Shown one piece after another: positions 9,307 through 18,400 of a stretch of 62,105 nucleotides of DNA. Source of the DNA: Paenibacillus eucommiae (GTDB lineage: Bacteria > Bacillota > Bacilli > Paenibacillales > NBRC-103111). Where the stretch lies: the NCBI RefSeq assembly GCF_017874215.1, contig NZ_JAGGLB010000048.1, forward strand, positions 1 through 62,105. Reading direction: 5' to 3'. The notes below the pieces were generated by a model. It did no database searches and had not been told where the DNA came from. It saw nothing but the letters and a program-made list of their open reading frames with translations. Numbering within the stretch: the stretch's first letter is position 1; every line of letters begins with the position of its first letter. Made by a program: the position numbers and the translations under genes.

Positions 9307-9332
9307 TAGTTATACTACCTTTAGTATAACTA
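9307..9332. promoter_or_regulatory. Inverted-repeat operator candidate upstream of the amidase
   Basis: Two perfect 11-base arms, TAGTTATACTA and TAGTATAACTA, separated by CCTT, lie 20-45 bases upstream of the amidase start. The 12-mer TAGTATAACTAG formed with the next base is also present in the control region of the padR gene at 15431-15442. Confidence 0.6.
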
Positions 9333-9527
9333 GAATTATAGAATTCAAAAGGAGCTTTCTTCCTATTTTTGCATATCAAGCGACACTTTTTCGACAAGCT
9401 TTCGACAAAACAACCATCATCAATTGGATATTTCCAGTCCTCTTCAGAAAAAATTCAGAATAATCCCCACTTTATCTGCAGAATTTCCAGCTAAGATAAG
9501 AACCATGATAATAGGGAGGAAAACCAA

Positions 9528-10121
9528 ATGATACTAAATATAAAATCACTGATTTCGGAAAAGTTCTTGTTTTTATCCCGTTTTTTCCATACTCCGGGAC
9601 AAATCGGAAGTGTAACGCCCAGCTCAAGGTTTCTTGCCCGGAAAATGGTCGAATCCGTTCCATGGAACCAAGTGTACCACATTGCCGAGCTTGGTGCAGG
9701 AACAGGAGCTATAACCAAATACATTCAAACAGCTAAAAGAAGAAATACAAAGGTTCTGCTTTTTGAAAAAGATCCTATACTTCGAAATAAATTAGCAAAT
9801 GAATATGCAAATCCAGACCTTGCATGTTACGAGGATTGCCGCGAGCTTTATGCTGCCCTGTGTCATGAAAACATCGAGCATCTGGATTGTATCATAAGCG
9901 GGTTGCCTTTTTTTAATTTCCCTCAAGTGATCAGAGATCAGTTGATCGAACAAATTATTATATCACTTAAGCCGGATGGATTATTTATCGCTTTTCAATA
10001 TTCACAGCAGATGAGAAATCAGCTCAGCGAGCATTTTATTATTGAAAAAATCAAATTCGTTCCAATGAACCTTCCACCCGCATTCGTGTATGTGTGCCGA
10101 AAAAAAGCGGTACCTGTATGA
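9528..10121 (+). CDS. SAM-dependent methyltransferase, phospholipid N-methyltransferase-like
   Basis: A 197-residue class I methyltransferase. The SAM-binding loop is AELGAGTGAITKYI near residue 48, with an acidic residue at the end of strand 2 (LLFEKDP) and a post-I motif DCIISGLPFFNFP. This last segment and the N-terminal FHTPGQIGSVTPSS are typical of the PmtA-like family related to rRNA adenine dimethylases, which methylates phosphatidylethanolamine at the membrane. ATG start after GGGAGGAAAACCAA. First gene of a four-gene rightward operon whose second gene (a PAP2 enzyme) overlaps by four bases. A lipid substrate is therefore likely but not proven. Confidence 0.8.
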   Translation: MILNIKSLISEKFLFLSRFFHTPGQIGSVTPSSRFLARKMVESVPWNQVYHIAELGAGTGAITKYIQTAKRRNTKVLLFEKDPILRNKLANEYANPDLACYEDCRELYAALCHENIEHLDCIISGLPFFNFPQVIRDQLIEQIIISLKPDGLFIAFQYSQQMRNQLSEHFIIEKIKFVPMNLPPAFVYVCRKKAVPV

Positions 10122-10765
10122 ATAGAAAGACGCTCACCCCCTATATACCCTTGTTATGGATACTTGTCATACCGGTCCTAAACATTTTTTATGGCATACT
10201 GAACCAAGGCGGCGATAATGTCAGTAATTTGGCAACCCCGCTGGATACGATCATTCCTTTTGCACCTGCTTTTATAATTCCATACTTGATGTGGTATCCC
10301 TTTATTTTTGGTATGCTTATTGTGATTTTCTTTAGAAATCGAAGCTCATATTACCGGGTGCTGCTTACATTGAACCTAGGCCTGATCGTATGCTATGTGA
10401 TTTATTATTATTTTCAAACGACCGTCACTCGCCCGCCAATTACTGATCAAGGCCTTCTGCATTCGCTTGTGAATTTGGTCTACCAAACAGATGGTCCTTA
10501 TAATTGCTTTCCCAGCATTCATGTTCTGACAAGTTATTTAATCGTAAAAGGAACCGCAAATGCCCCAAATTTATCGAAAGCAGCGCGATGGTTCATAGTC
10601 TTGATTTCTTGGTCCATCATTGTTTCAACAGTTTTTGTGAAGCAGCATGTATGGCTGGACGCTGCCGGTGCCATCGTGCTGACAGAAATCCTGTATTTCG
10701 CCTGCGGCCTGTGGTTTCGTTCGCAAGTTGATCATCGTTCTAGAATTCGGGGATCTGGTTTATAA
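10118..10765 (+). CDS. PAP2/inositolphosphotransferase-like membrane enzyme
   Basis: The start is placed at ATG 10118, overlapping the methyltransferase stop (ATGA); the open frame reaches 24 bases further back. The 215-residue product has about six hydrophobic segments and the two histidine motifs of the Aur1/PAP2-like group: CFPSIHVL near residue 136 and KQHVWLDAAG near 176. Such proteins are lipid phosphatases or transferases acting on the outer membrane face. With its neighbours it suggests a lipid-modifying operon under control of the adjoining two-component system. Confidence 0.8.
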   Translation: MNRKTLTPYIPLLWILVIPVLNIFYGILNQGGDNVSNLATPLDTIIPFAPAFIIPYLMWYPFIFGMLIVIFFRNRSSYYRVLLTLNLGLIVCYVIYYYFQTTVTRPPITDQGLLHSLVNLVYQTDGPYNCFPSIHVLTSYLIVKGTANAPNLSKAARWFIVLISWSIIVSTVFVKQHVWLDAAGAIVLTEILYFACGLWFRSQVDHRSRIRGSGL

Positions 10766-10802
10766 TTGCAGCATGTTATTTTATTGGGGAGGATTCAAGC
10801 AG

Positions 10803-11498
10803 ATGAGTGTGACCATATTAGTTGCTGATGATGATAGAGAAATTCGCGATGTGATCCACATCTACCTCCGAAATGAGGGGTATCAGGTTGTGGAAGCGGA
10901 AGATGGACTACAAGCTCTGGACATTCTGCAGCACGAAAAAATTCATTTAATTATTTTGGATATAATGATGCCTAATTTGGATGGCATTCAGGCCTGCCTT
11001 AAAATCAGAGAGGAATCGAGCATCCCCATTATTATGCTTTCAGCCAAAGAGGAATATCTCGATAAAATCACAGGACTTTCCACGGGTGCCGATGATTATG
11101 TAACTAAACCGTTTAATTCGCTTGAGCTAATCGCCAGGGTGAAAGCGCAGCTCAGACGACAAAGCTTTAACAGCCACATTCCTGCTCCCAGCTCTACTGA
11201 AATATGCATTGACGATCTTGTAATTAATAAAGATAAGCATACGGTTACCGTGCGTGGCAAGGATGTGCCTCTTACCCCAATTGAATTTTCTATATTGGCA
11301 TTGCTAGCGTCTCACCGTGGCCAAGTGTTTAGCATTGACCGAATTTATCAAGGTGTATGGAAGGACCAAACTGCCTATTACTCTGAAAATACAGTGATGG
11401 TTCATATCCGCAATATCCGTGAGAAAATTGAAATGATACCAAGAGAGCCACAATATTTGAAAACCGTGTGGGGAGTGGGATATAAGATTGAGAAATAG
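10803..11498 (+). CDS. OmpR/VanR-type response regulator
   Basis: The start is ATG 10803 (protein MSVTILVADDD), preceded by GGGGAGG; the longer open frame begins with unrelated residues. The 231-residue product has a receiver domain with the acidic pair DDD, phosphorylated aspartate in LIILDIMMP (about residue 52), Ser/Thr in IIMLSAK and lysine in YVTKPFN. A C-terminal OmpR winged helix follows (about 130-228). It closely resembles VanR-type regulators. It overlaps the kinase gene by 11 bases and probably controls its own lipid-modifying operon. Confidence 0.93.
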   Translation: MSVTILVADDDREIRDVIHIYLRNEGYQVVEAEDGLQALDILQHEKIHLIILDIMMPNLDGIQACLKIREESSIPIIMLSAKEEYLDKITGLSTGADDYVTKPFNSLELIARVKAQLRRQSFNSHIPAPSSTEICIDDLVINKDKHTVTVRGKDVPLTPIEFSILALLASHRGQVFSIDRIYQGVWKDQTAYYSENTVMVHIRNIREKIEMIPREPQYLKTVWGVGYKIEK

Positions 11499-12576
11499 CA
11501 TCTGGACCTTCCTGAAAGGCACCAAAAGCTTGCGCGGCCAAATGCTATGGGCCTTTGTGTTAAGTCTGATTATTACCATTGCCGTAACCAGTGTCTTGGG
11601 ACCTTATCTCATAATAGCCCCTGATCTTCTTGTGCAAAAAATCTTTGCTCTCGGTTCGTTTGTGTTTTTGTTCATCTTATCCTTTTTCTTATTAACAAGA
11701 CCTATTATCAGATATTTCAAAGCGATCACCGATGGGTTGAAATTAATTGCCGAAGGGAATTTGAAATTCCGGCTTCCGCTTTCACGGCAGGATGAGCTAG
11801 GAGTTGTCGCGCAAAACATCAATATCATGGCAGAACGACTACAGCAGCAGCTGGAGCGGGAACGTAAATTGGAAGAATCCAAAATGGAGTTAATTACTTA
11901 TGTTTCTCATGATTTGAGAACTCCGTTAACCAGTATCATTGGCTATCTGGATTTACTTAAAACCCAAGCCTTTCAGAGCGAACAAGAGCAAACGCGCTAC
12001 ATCGACAATGCGTATAATAAAACCCAACAATTAAAAAAGCTCATTGATGATCTGTTCGAATATACCAGGCTGACAAATGGCGATGTTCGTTTATCCATTC
12101 AAGAAGTCGAGTTCAACAGCTTGCTGGAGCAAATGCTGACTGAATTCGAGCCCGTTGCTAAAGAGCAGGAAATCTCCATCCGCAAAAAACTGAATGCCAG
12201 ACCCATCCTGCTTCACGTCGATATTGAAAAAATGGTCAGAGCCATTGATAACTTATTTATGAATGCGCTGAAATTTTCCAATAGGCCTGGGGAGATTACC
12301 GTACAGCTTACAGCCAAACAAAAGCAAGTTACCTTGTCTATCGAAAACCTGGGCAAACCCATTTCCAAAGAGCAGGAAGCACAATTATTTGAACGGTTTT
12401 ATAAAATGGAGCCCTCCAGACACGATAAACATCTACCGTCCGGTTCCGGTCTAGGACTCTCCATCACCAAAAATATTGTTGAGCTGCACAATGGGCAAAT
12501 TTGGCTTGAGCACAATGAAGGACATTATAAGTTCTACATTGAAATCCCTTTTTCAAAAAAGAAACCAGTACATTGA
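11488..12576 (+). CDS. VanS-type sensor histidine kinase
   Basis: A 362-residue kinase starting at a TTG codon inside the end of the regulator gene, with GGGAGTGG upstream. Two membrane segments (about 20-42 and 50-70) with almost no external loop, then a HAMP domain (about 72-124), the phosphoacceptor H-box VSHDLRTPLTSIIGY (about residue 139), an N-box (NLFMNALKFSN) and G-box motifs (GSGLGLSI). The very short extracytoplasmic loop suggests an intramembrane-sensing kinase that detects a membrane or lipid state, which fits its lipid-enzyme neighbours. Confidence 0.93.
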   Translation: MRNSIWTFLKGTKSLRGQMLWAFVLSLIITIAVTSVLGPYLIIAPDLLVQKIFALGSFVFLFILSFFLLTRPIIRYFKAITDGLKLIAEGNLKFRLPLSRQDELGVVAQNINIMAERLQQQLERERKLEESKMELITYVSHDLRTPLTSIIGYLDLLKTQAFQSEQEQTRYIDNAYNKTQQLKKLIDDLFEYTRLTNGDVRLSIQEVEFNSLLEQMLTEFEPVAKEQEISIRKKLNARPILLHVDIEKMVRAIDNLFMNALKFSNRPGEITVQLTAKQKQVTLSIENLGKPISKEQEAQLFERFYKMEPSRHDKHLPSGSGLGLSITKNIVELHNGQIWLEHNEGHYKFYIEIPFSKKKPVH

Positions 12577-12820
12577 AAGACGCCTTTCTTGGGCTTCCTT
12601 TGAGGAGCGTGTTCGGGATTTTGGTGCGTTGCGGAGGGAAGGGATGTGGGCTCCAGCCGCTGTTAAAGATTTGTTCCCTTGAATGGAATGGATGTGGAGG
12701 TTGGAACAAATCTTTAAATGCAGACGCTAACGCTCTTCCTCCCACATCCCTTCCCTCTCTCAGCTACAAAGTTCAAAACAAGTCAATCTCAAACGGACAT
12801 CCAGCAGGCGTCTGTTTGAC
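12577..12820. repeat. Composite hairpin repeat, copy A
   Basis: Directly after the kinase stop. Left module GACGCC...TCCTTTGAGGAGCGTGTTCG, then the hairpin. The outer arms GAGGGAAGGGATGTGGG and its exact complement pair fully, and the inner arms TTAAAGATTTGTTCC / GGAACAAATCTTTAA are also perfect. A module with CTCAAACGGACA follows. The outer-stem sequence differs from other copies on both arms at once, so pairing is kept. No short ACGATG palindrome follows here. Confidence 0.9.
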
Positions 12821-13364
12821 CGAAAGGGATAGTGATGACAGGGCAAATCGTGGCTTCGATTCTGATTTCATGTTGGAAATCATGACATTATATCTTTCTA
12901 CTCTCTATCATATTATCGCTGTAAAGCTGTGCTTTAAATCCGAAATTGAGGAATGAAAAAACTAGAAGGACTGGGGACGTTCAGACCATGACGGAGCCAA
13001 CCCCAAGCAGCTTACGGACATGAGATGGGCTATTTATGATAAATAAGGTCCTTTTCGGATCGCTACGGACATCAGATCCTTTATTCGCCTTGGTTGGGGG
13101 CTTTTGGGCTCCTTTTGATCCAAATAGCGGATCTGAGGTCCGTAAGCTTCCCCAGATAGGGGGATTTGCCACAAATAACGGCCCTCAGGTCCGTAGCGAT
13201 TTGATTCCGTACTTTGCCACTACTACACCACTACTTTCCCCCCTTACTTAAGGCTTTGTTGTGGACATAGGATCCGCCATTTGAGAAAAATCCCAGATTC
13301 GAGTGAAGTCCAAATAAAATAGCAGCTTTAGCAGCTTCCTCACAGAAGTTTTCTAAGTAAAACA
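12821..13364. other. Gene-free region with CGGAC-type inverted repeats
   Basis: No convincing gene. At 13010-13200 several CTACGGACAT / GGTCCGTAG elements form nested inverted pairs: about 13058-13080 pairs with 13126-13148 (arms TACGGACATCAGATCC and GGATCTGAGGTCCGTA), and a further copy ends near 13198. Similar TAACGGACA elements occupy the loop of the composite repeat at 17.8 kb, so this is a second dispersed repeat family. Confidence 0.6.
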
Positions 13365-13409
13365 AATCCAAAAGGAGCCTTTCATCGGATGAAAGGCTCC
13401 TTTTGGATT
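13365..13409 (-). terminator. Terminator of fur
   Basis: A perfect palindrome with 22-base arms around one base (arm AATCCAAAAGGAGCCTTTCATC without its last two bases is the stem core). It lies about 70 bases beyond the fur stop codon, with TTGTTTTAC following on the minus strand. Confidence 0.8.
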
Positions 13410-13476
13410 CTTTGGGTTTATATCCATTGCCAATTACAATCTTATTTTATTTCCTGGATCTTTATCTGAGCCTGAA

Positions 13477-13953
13477 TTAGGATACGGCTTTGTTTCTTCT
13501 CTTGCAGTCGCTAATATTGCAGTTGCGGGGTGTCCCCATGAAATCAAGACGGTGATCTGTAACCTCAAAGCCGTATTCCAGCTCAAGCCGCTTCTCAAGT
13601 TCAGAGAGCCAATCATCCTTGATTTCTTTGACCGAGCCGCAGTGGCTGCAAATCAAGTGATGATGCATATGTTCATGATCGTCGTCTCGTAAATCGAACC
13701 GGGCGACGCCATCACCAAAATTCACCTTTTCCACAATATGAAGCTCATTCAGCAGTTCCAAAGTGCGGTAAACCGTAGCCAGACCGATGTCTGGGAACTT
13801 CCCTTTGACCAGCATAAAAACATCCTCGGCGCTCAAATGGTCCTTCTCATTCTCTAGCAGCACATGCAGGGTAATTTCTCTCTGACGGGTGAGTTTTAAG
13901 CCCTTTACCTTCAACTTCCGTGTGATTATATCGATTTGCTCTGTTATGGTCAT
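13477..13953 (-). CDS. fur: Ferric uptake regulator Fur
   Basis: The start is ATG 13953 (MTITEQIDI), 12 bases after AAGGAGG; a TTG further upstream overlaps that site and is unlikely. The 158-residue product aligns by eye with Bacillus Fur: LTRQRE, LLENEKDHLSAEDVFMLVK, IGLATVYRTLELL and NFGDGVARFDLR. Metal ligands are in DDDHEHMHHHLICSHCG and DHRLDFMG. The second structural cysteine pair is spaced differently (CNISDC instead of CxxC). It represses iron-uptake genes with Fe2+. A perfect 7-1-7 PerR-type box stands in its promoter, as for B. subtilis fur, which is PerR-controlled. Zur or PerR identity is less likely. Confidence 0.9.
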   Translation of the reverse strand: MTITEQIDIITRKLKVKGLKLTRQREITLHVLLENEKDHLSAEDVFMLVKGKFPDIGLATVYRTLELLNELHIVEKVNFGDGVARFDLRDDDHEHMHHHLICSHCGSVKEIKDDWLSELEKRLELEYGFEVTDHRLDFMGTPRNCNISDCKRRNKAVS

Positions 13954-13984
13954 GGTTAAGTGCAACCTCCTTGAAGAGCATTAT

Positions 13985-13999
13985 TTAGAATGATTCTAA
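13985..13999. promoter_or_regulatory. PerR-type 7-1-7 box upstream of fur
   Basis: The sequence TTAGAATGATTCTAA is a perfect 7-1-7 inverted repeat of the kind bound by Fur-family regulators. The TTAGAAT half-site is closest to PerR boxes (TTATAAT/TTAGAAT). It sits 32 bases upstream of the fur start, next to a TATAAT-like -10. Confidence 0.7.
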
Positions 14000-14070
14000 A
14001 TTATAATATATCGCACTTTGAGGAAATAAGCAAACACTCGTTTCGTTTACCACTCGTACTTTAATGGAGA

Positions 14071-15228
14071 TCAGTTGTTCACAAGCTCAGAGATAAACTC
14101 TATGTACACTTTCGTTGTTAATTCTAGTTCACTTATTTCAACGTATTCCACATCTCCATGTGCAGTCCGTTGGTCTGGACCGGAACACAATACAGGAATA
14201 GAGAGTGCATTGGCCAGAATGCCTGCGTCCGTGACGAGCTTTTTGCCTACGAGCGGAGCTTCGATCCCTCTTACTGTTTGGATAGCATTCGTCAGTGCTG
14301 TAACGCTGGCATCATTTTTATCAAGACGGTAACCGTCTCGCACTTTTTTCATATCGAGCTCGATCTGGATTTGATTCCGATCTGCAATCTCGCGTAAAGC
14401 AGCCTCCATCTCAGAAAGAACATCACTATACTGCGCCTCTGGGGCATAGCGCCTTACACCTTCCATAACAGCTACATTAGGGAATTGATTATAGAATTGT
14501 CCGCTATTCAAGGCTCCAACAAAATATGAAGCGAAGCCTATATCTTCAATATACTGCTGTTCCAACACCTTATTCATTTCATTCAGCTTGCTGACGATTT
14601 CGGCAGCAACACTTATCGGATGCGGCGTGCCTGGCGCTGTGTGCAATTGATGACTCGGTTCGCCGTCTCTTTTAATATGGATGACAAAGGTTGCCGAACC
14701 TAATTGCGCTATTGTGCAATCGTATGTCGCCCCTTCCATCACGACCGCAGCGTCTGCTTTAATCGCTACCTGTTCGGTCAAAGCAATCAAGTCTTCCCCC
14801 CTGCCGCCAGGACTCTCATGCAAGCTGTTGGCTATCATCATAATTTTTCCCGGAAAGCTGATGTTATTCTCCCGCAGTATTTGCAAAACCTCAATGATAC
14901 AAGCGAGCGAGCCCTTCATATCGTTGGTTCCTCTGCCATATATGCGGCCATTCTCAATACGGGAAGGTGCGTGTGCCAATGGAACGACATCCATATGTCC
15001 GTTGAATAATATAGTTTTTCCCGGTTTACCACCGTCATAGGTCGCAACCAGTGTTGGATTATTAGGTATAAATTCGTAACGCTCTACGGTACAGCCGACA
15101 TCCTCCAGCATTTCCTGATAAACAGCTGCCACCTGGACGGTATTTCCAGTTACACTTTCAACATCTACAAGCCTTAACGTATTGCGCACCAAACGATTTA
15201 TATCCAATTTGTCTAAAAGTTCCCGCAT
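14071..15228 (-). CDS. M20 family metallopeptidase (ArgE/DapE-like deacylase)
   Basis: A 385-residue enzyme of the M20 (ArgE/DapE/carboxypeptidase G2) family. Visible motifs are FNGHMDVVP near residue 75 (first zinc histidine and aspartate), GRGTNDMKG near 104 (bridging aspartate), and MANSLHESPGGRGED near 136, where the usual catalytic Glu-Glu pair is replaced by His-Glu-Ser. The dimerisation domain follows, and a histidine (RTAHGDVE) lies near the C-terminus. It removes acyl or amino-acid groups from amides with one or two zinc ions. The changed EE pair makes the exact substrate uncertain. Single gene, ATG start. Confidence 0.85.
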   Translation of the reverse strand: MRELLDKLDINRLVRNTLRLVDVESVTGNTVQVAAVYQEMLEDVGCTVERYEFIPNNPTLVATYDGGKPGKTILFNGHMDVVPLAHAPSRIENGRIYGRGTNDMKGSLACIIEVLQILRENNISFPGKIMMIANSLHESPGGRGEDLIALTEQVAIKADAAVVMEGATYDCTIAQLGSATFVIHIKRDGEPSHQLHTAPGTPHPISVAAEIVSKLNEMNKVLEQQYIEDIGFASYFVGALNSGQFYNQFPNVAVMEGVRRYAPEAQYSDVLSEMEAALREIADRNQIQIELDMKKVRDGYRLDKNDASVTALTNAIQTVRGIEAPLVGKKLVTDAGILANALSIPVLCSGPDQRTAHGDVEYVEISELELTTKVYIEFISELVNN

Positions 15229-15418
15229 CCTCTTAAAAAGCCTCCTTATTCTTTCTACTCTATTAAAAATGATGAAGATATGTGTATTATAGCATTCTCA
15301 TTCAAATAATCACATGTTCAGATTCACATTTTCCGGTATAAAATCTGGACATATCGCCAGCGGATAAAAAGGAAATAAAACGTTTGTATCACAAAAAAAA
15401 ACACATTAAAAAAACGTA

Positions 15419-15448
15419 TTGACATAGTCATAGTATAACTAGTATGAT
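15419..15448 (+). promoter_or_regulatory. padR promoter with overlapping palindromic operator
   Basis: TTGACA at 15419-15424 and TATGAT at 15443-15448 are 18 bases apart. The dyad CATAGTATAACTAGTATG (15429-15446) covers the spacer and -10. If this promoter is used, transcription starts near 15455, at or next to the ATG at 15456, so the mRNA could be leaderless. This fits the absence of any Shine-Dalgarno. Confidence 0.6.
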
Positions 15449-16100
15449 GATCACTATGAAAAAAAACAAACCTATTCATCGTTCTCCGCTTGCCCTTGTT
15501 ATCCTTGCTTTTCTTGCAGAAGAGCCCATGCACCCTTACCGCATGCAGCAGCTGATTAAAGAGCGGGGCAAGGATGAAGTCATCAATGTCCGGCAGCGGG
15601 CAAGTATTTATCAGTCCATCGAGCGCCTGCAGCGCGAGGGACTGATTACTGTTCGTGAAACCACGAAGGAATCCGGCCGGCCCGATCGGACCATTTATGA
15701 AGCAACCCCCGAGGGCCACCAGTTGATGCAGGATTGGATGCGCGAAATTCTGTCCACACCTAAGCTGGAATTTCCTGAGTTTCCAGTAGCGGTTGCTTGT
15801 CTTCCCCTTCTTACCCAAGAAGACGCGCTGCAGCAGCTAAAAAAGCGGGCAGCTGCCTACGAAGAAGAGCTGGCTCGAATGAAGTCACAATTAGAGGGAG
15901 TTGTCGAGGTGGTTCCCAGATTGTTCCTGCTGGAAATGGAGCTCAAGCAGGCAATACTCACAACAGAGTTAACGTGGGTACAATCCGTCATTGATGATTT
16001 AATAAGTGGCGCACTAAGCTGGGACAAAGAATGGCTGAGTAAAATCGGAACGCTTATCGCGGAATCGATGCAAATGAATAGCAAGAATGAGGAGGATTAA
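15444..16100 (+). CDS. PadR family transcriptional regulator
   Basis: A 218-residue repressor-type protein (214 if the ATG at 15456 is used). The winged helix is at about 12-90: SPLALVILAFLAEEPMHPYRMQQLI, split here by the typical MHPY turn, then SIYQSIERLQREGLI and a DRTIYEATPEG wing. A C-terminal helical dimerisation part follows, as in the larger PadR subfamily. It is four bases from the MFS transporter start and very probably represses this efflux operon. It likely binds the dyad overlapping its own promoter. Confidence 0.9.
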   Translation: MMITMKKNKPIHRSPLALVILAFLAEEPMHPYRMQQLIKERGKDEVINVRQRASIYQSIERLQREGLITVRETTKESGRPDRTIYEATPEGHQLMQDWMREILSTPKLEFPEFPVAVACLPLLTQEDALQQLKKRAAAYEEELARMKSQLEGVVEVVPRLFLLEMELKQAILTTELTWVQSVIDDLISGALSWDKEWLSKIGTLIAESMQMNSKNEED

Positions 16101-16104
16101 GTTA

Positions 16105-17646
16105 ATGGCTTCAACAGTACCTATCAAAGGCAACAACAAAGTCGGCGTTATCGTAGCCGCGCTTCTCCTCAGCATTCTCATGGCTTCTATGGACAATACA
16201 ATCGTAGCCACCGCAATGGGCACGATTGTGGGTGATCTTGGAGGACTCGACAAGTTTGTCTGGGTTACCTCCGCTTATATGGTAGCGGAGATGGCGGGAA
16301 TGCCCATTTTCGGCAAGCTGTCCGATATGTATGGACGCAAGCGGTTTTTCATCTTTGGTATTATCGTCTTTATGATTGGTTCGGCACTTTGCGGAACGGC
16401 TAACTCCATCGTTGAGCTCAGCATCTACCGCGCGATTCAGGGTATTGGCGGCGGTGCACTTATACCGATTGCTTTTACGATCATGTTTGACTCCGTACCG
16501 CTCGAAAACCGCGGCAAATTGGGTGGACTGTTTGGTGCGGTTTTTGGAATGTCGAGCATTTTCGGTCCTTTGTTGGGCGCTTATATTACGGATTACATCA
16601 ACTGGAAATGGATTTTTTACATTAACCTTCCACTTGGACTCGTAGCTTTATTGATGATTGCCTTTTCCTATAAAGAATCGCATGAGCATTCGAAGCAAAG
16701 AATCGATTGGGGCGGAGCTATTACCCTGGTCGGAGCCGTCATGTGCCTGATGTTCGCTTTGGAACTGGGCGGCAAAGAATATGCCTGGGATTCAACGTTC
16801 ATTCTCGGCCTCTTTAGCGGATTTGTTGTTCTGGGGATTGCTTTCATTTTCGTGGAAAAACGCGTGGCAGAGCCTATTATATCATTCAATATGTTCAAGA
16901 AACGACTTTTCTTTTCCAGCACACTGGTCGCCATGTTCGGAGGAGCAGCATTTATTACTGCCTCGGTATATATTCCCATCTACATTCAAGGGGTATTAGG
17001 CGGTACTGCTACGAATTCAGGGCTCGTTCTGCTGCCCATGATGCTTGGTTCTGTAGTTACAGCAACGACCGGCGGCTTCCTGATGAATAAAATGAGCTTC
17101 CGTGCTATCATGATTCCGGCTACAGTCATTCTTGTAATCGGATCGGTGCTGCTTTCAACTTTACAAGTAGACTCCACCCGTATGCTGATCACTTTCTATA
17201 TGATCCTGATCGGTCTTGGCATCGGTGCTTCCTTCTCAGTGCTAAGCAATGCAGTTATTCATATATTTGATATTAGACAGCGGGGATCGGCCACTGCCAC
17301 CTTGAACTTCGTTCGTTCACTAGGTATGACACTGGGAATCACAGTGTTCGGCATTATTCAAAGCCATGTCTTTTCCAGAAAAATGGCTGCCGCTTTAGGT
17401 GACCAAGGCGATGCTGGCAAAAATCTTGCGGAGTTGGACCCACGAACACTGCTTTCCCCGGAAACCCGTGTAGATATTCCAACACCCGTACTCGAAAAAA
17501 TCACAGCGGCGCTTTCCTCTTCCATCGCCTATACTTTTATGTGGGCTATCATTCCTGCCGCACTGGCTCTCCTGTTCACTTTCACCATGAGCAGCGAAAG
17601 AATGGATCCAAACGCAGAGAAGGACGCTTCTGCCGCAGGCCATTAA
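16105..17646 (+). CDS. MFS drug transporter, DHA2 (EmrB/QacA) type
   Basis: The start is ATG 16105 (MASTVPIKG), nine bases after AGGAGG. The 513-residue product shows about 14 membrane segments and DHA2 motifs: LMASMDNTIVATAM in helix 1, GKLSDMYGRKRFF (motif A) between helices 2 and 3, AIQGIGGGALIPIAF (motif B) and GLFGAVFGMSSIFGPLLGA (motif C of proton antiporters). It exports drugs or lipophilic compounds in exchange for protons. It follows padR by four bases in a classical PadR-efflux arrangement; inducer and substrate are unknown. Confidence 0.93.
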   Translation: MASTVPIKGNNKVGVIVAALLLSILMASMDNTIVATAMGTIVGDLGGLDKFVWVTSAYMVAEMAGMPIFGKLSDMYGRKRFFIFGIIVFMIGSALCGTANSIVELSIYRAIQGIGGGALIPIAFTIMFDSVPLENRGKLGGLFGAVFGMSSIFGPLLGAYITDYINWKWIFYINLPLGLVALLMIAFSYKESHEHSKQRIDWGGAITLVGAVMCLMFALELGGKEYAWDSTFILGLFSGFVVLGIAFIFVEKRVAEPIISFNMFKKRLFFSSTLVAMFGGAAFITASVYIPIYIQGVLGGTATNSGLVLLPMMLGSVVTATTGGFLMNKMSFRAIMIPATVILVIGSVLLSTLQVDSTRMLITFYMILIGLGIGASFSVLSNAVIHIFDIRQRGSATATLNFVRSLGMTLGITVFGIIQSHVFSRKMAAALGDQGDAGKNLAELDPRTLLSPETRVDIPTPVLEKITAALSSSIAYTFMWAIIPAALALLFTFTMSSERMDPNAEKDASAAGH

Positions 17647-17667
17647 TGAGCACAGAGTGATATTGGG

Positions 17668-18325
17668 AAACGCTAGCGGCGTCCTTTGACCTGCTTGTTC
17701 GTGACGCTAGTGCTTGAGAGAGGTAAGGTATATGGGCCAATGTTGTCAGAATAACGAGGGGCAGCGGACGCGAATGGGAAGCCAGTAACTGTAACGGACA
17801 CCAGCGCACCTTAGCGCCCCCCAAAAGCCCAGCTGGAATTCTAACGGACATTAGCGCCTCTTACAGCCCTAACGGAGCGTATTTTTCCCTTGTTGAGCGG
17901 GCTAAGAGTCGCTCATGTCCGTTATATGGGCGACGGATGAAAAAAACGCGTCTAAGGTGCAACAATGTCCGTTAGAAATCCGGTAGATGTGAGAACAAAT
18001 CTTTAAATGTGGACGCTATCGCTTTTCCACCCATACCCCTTATCTCTTGCAGCTACAATCGTACGAACACCAAGCTCAAACGGACAGCCAGCAAGAGTTT
18101 ATCACTTGGTTAGTGGAGATTTCCTAGCAGGCGTAGACACTGGGAATGAAGTGCGCGCTCAGCTGAACAGGATCTGCTACTTTAACGATGAAAAACATCG
18201 TTAAAATCCCTTTTAACCACCGTGAGAGGCCATACGGCCTCTTTTAACGATGAAAATCATCATTAACGTGACGGATTGACCTGGAACACTTGTTTTAACG
18301 ATGAAAAACATCGTTAAAGTCAGTT
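17668..18325. repeat. Composite hairpin repeat, copy B, with TAACGGACA-rich insert
   Basis: Left module (GCGGCGTCCTTTGA) from 17676; right arm and following module at 18000-18180. Outer arms AGAGGTAAGGTATATGGG and AGAGATAAGGGGTATGGG (as complement) still pair with G-U wobbles. The hairpin loop, about 25 bases in other copies, is here about 270 bases and filled with TAACGGACA / TGTCCGTTA elements. Three short palindromes of the TTTAACGATG-N5-CATCGTTAAA family follow at about 18178, 18243 and 18293. No gene is visible in 17647-18462. Confidence 0.85.
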
Positions 18326-18400
18326 AAAGTGTGGTTCACGCTCATTTCGGCGGAGTGCGGGCCGCTACTAGGCTGATACTAGGCTGCAACCATATAAAAG

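Noticed and set aside
14071..15228. Specific assignment as DapE or ArgE
   Set aside because: The usual catalytic Glu-Glu motif is changed and there is no lysine or arginine biosynthesis context, so only the M20 family is claimed.
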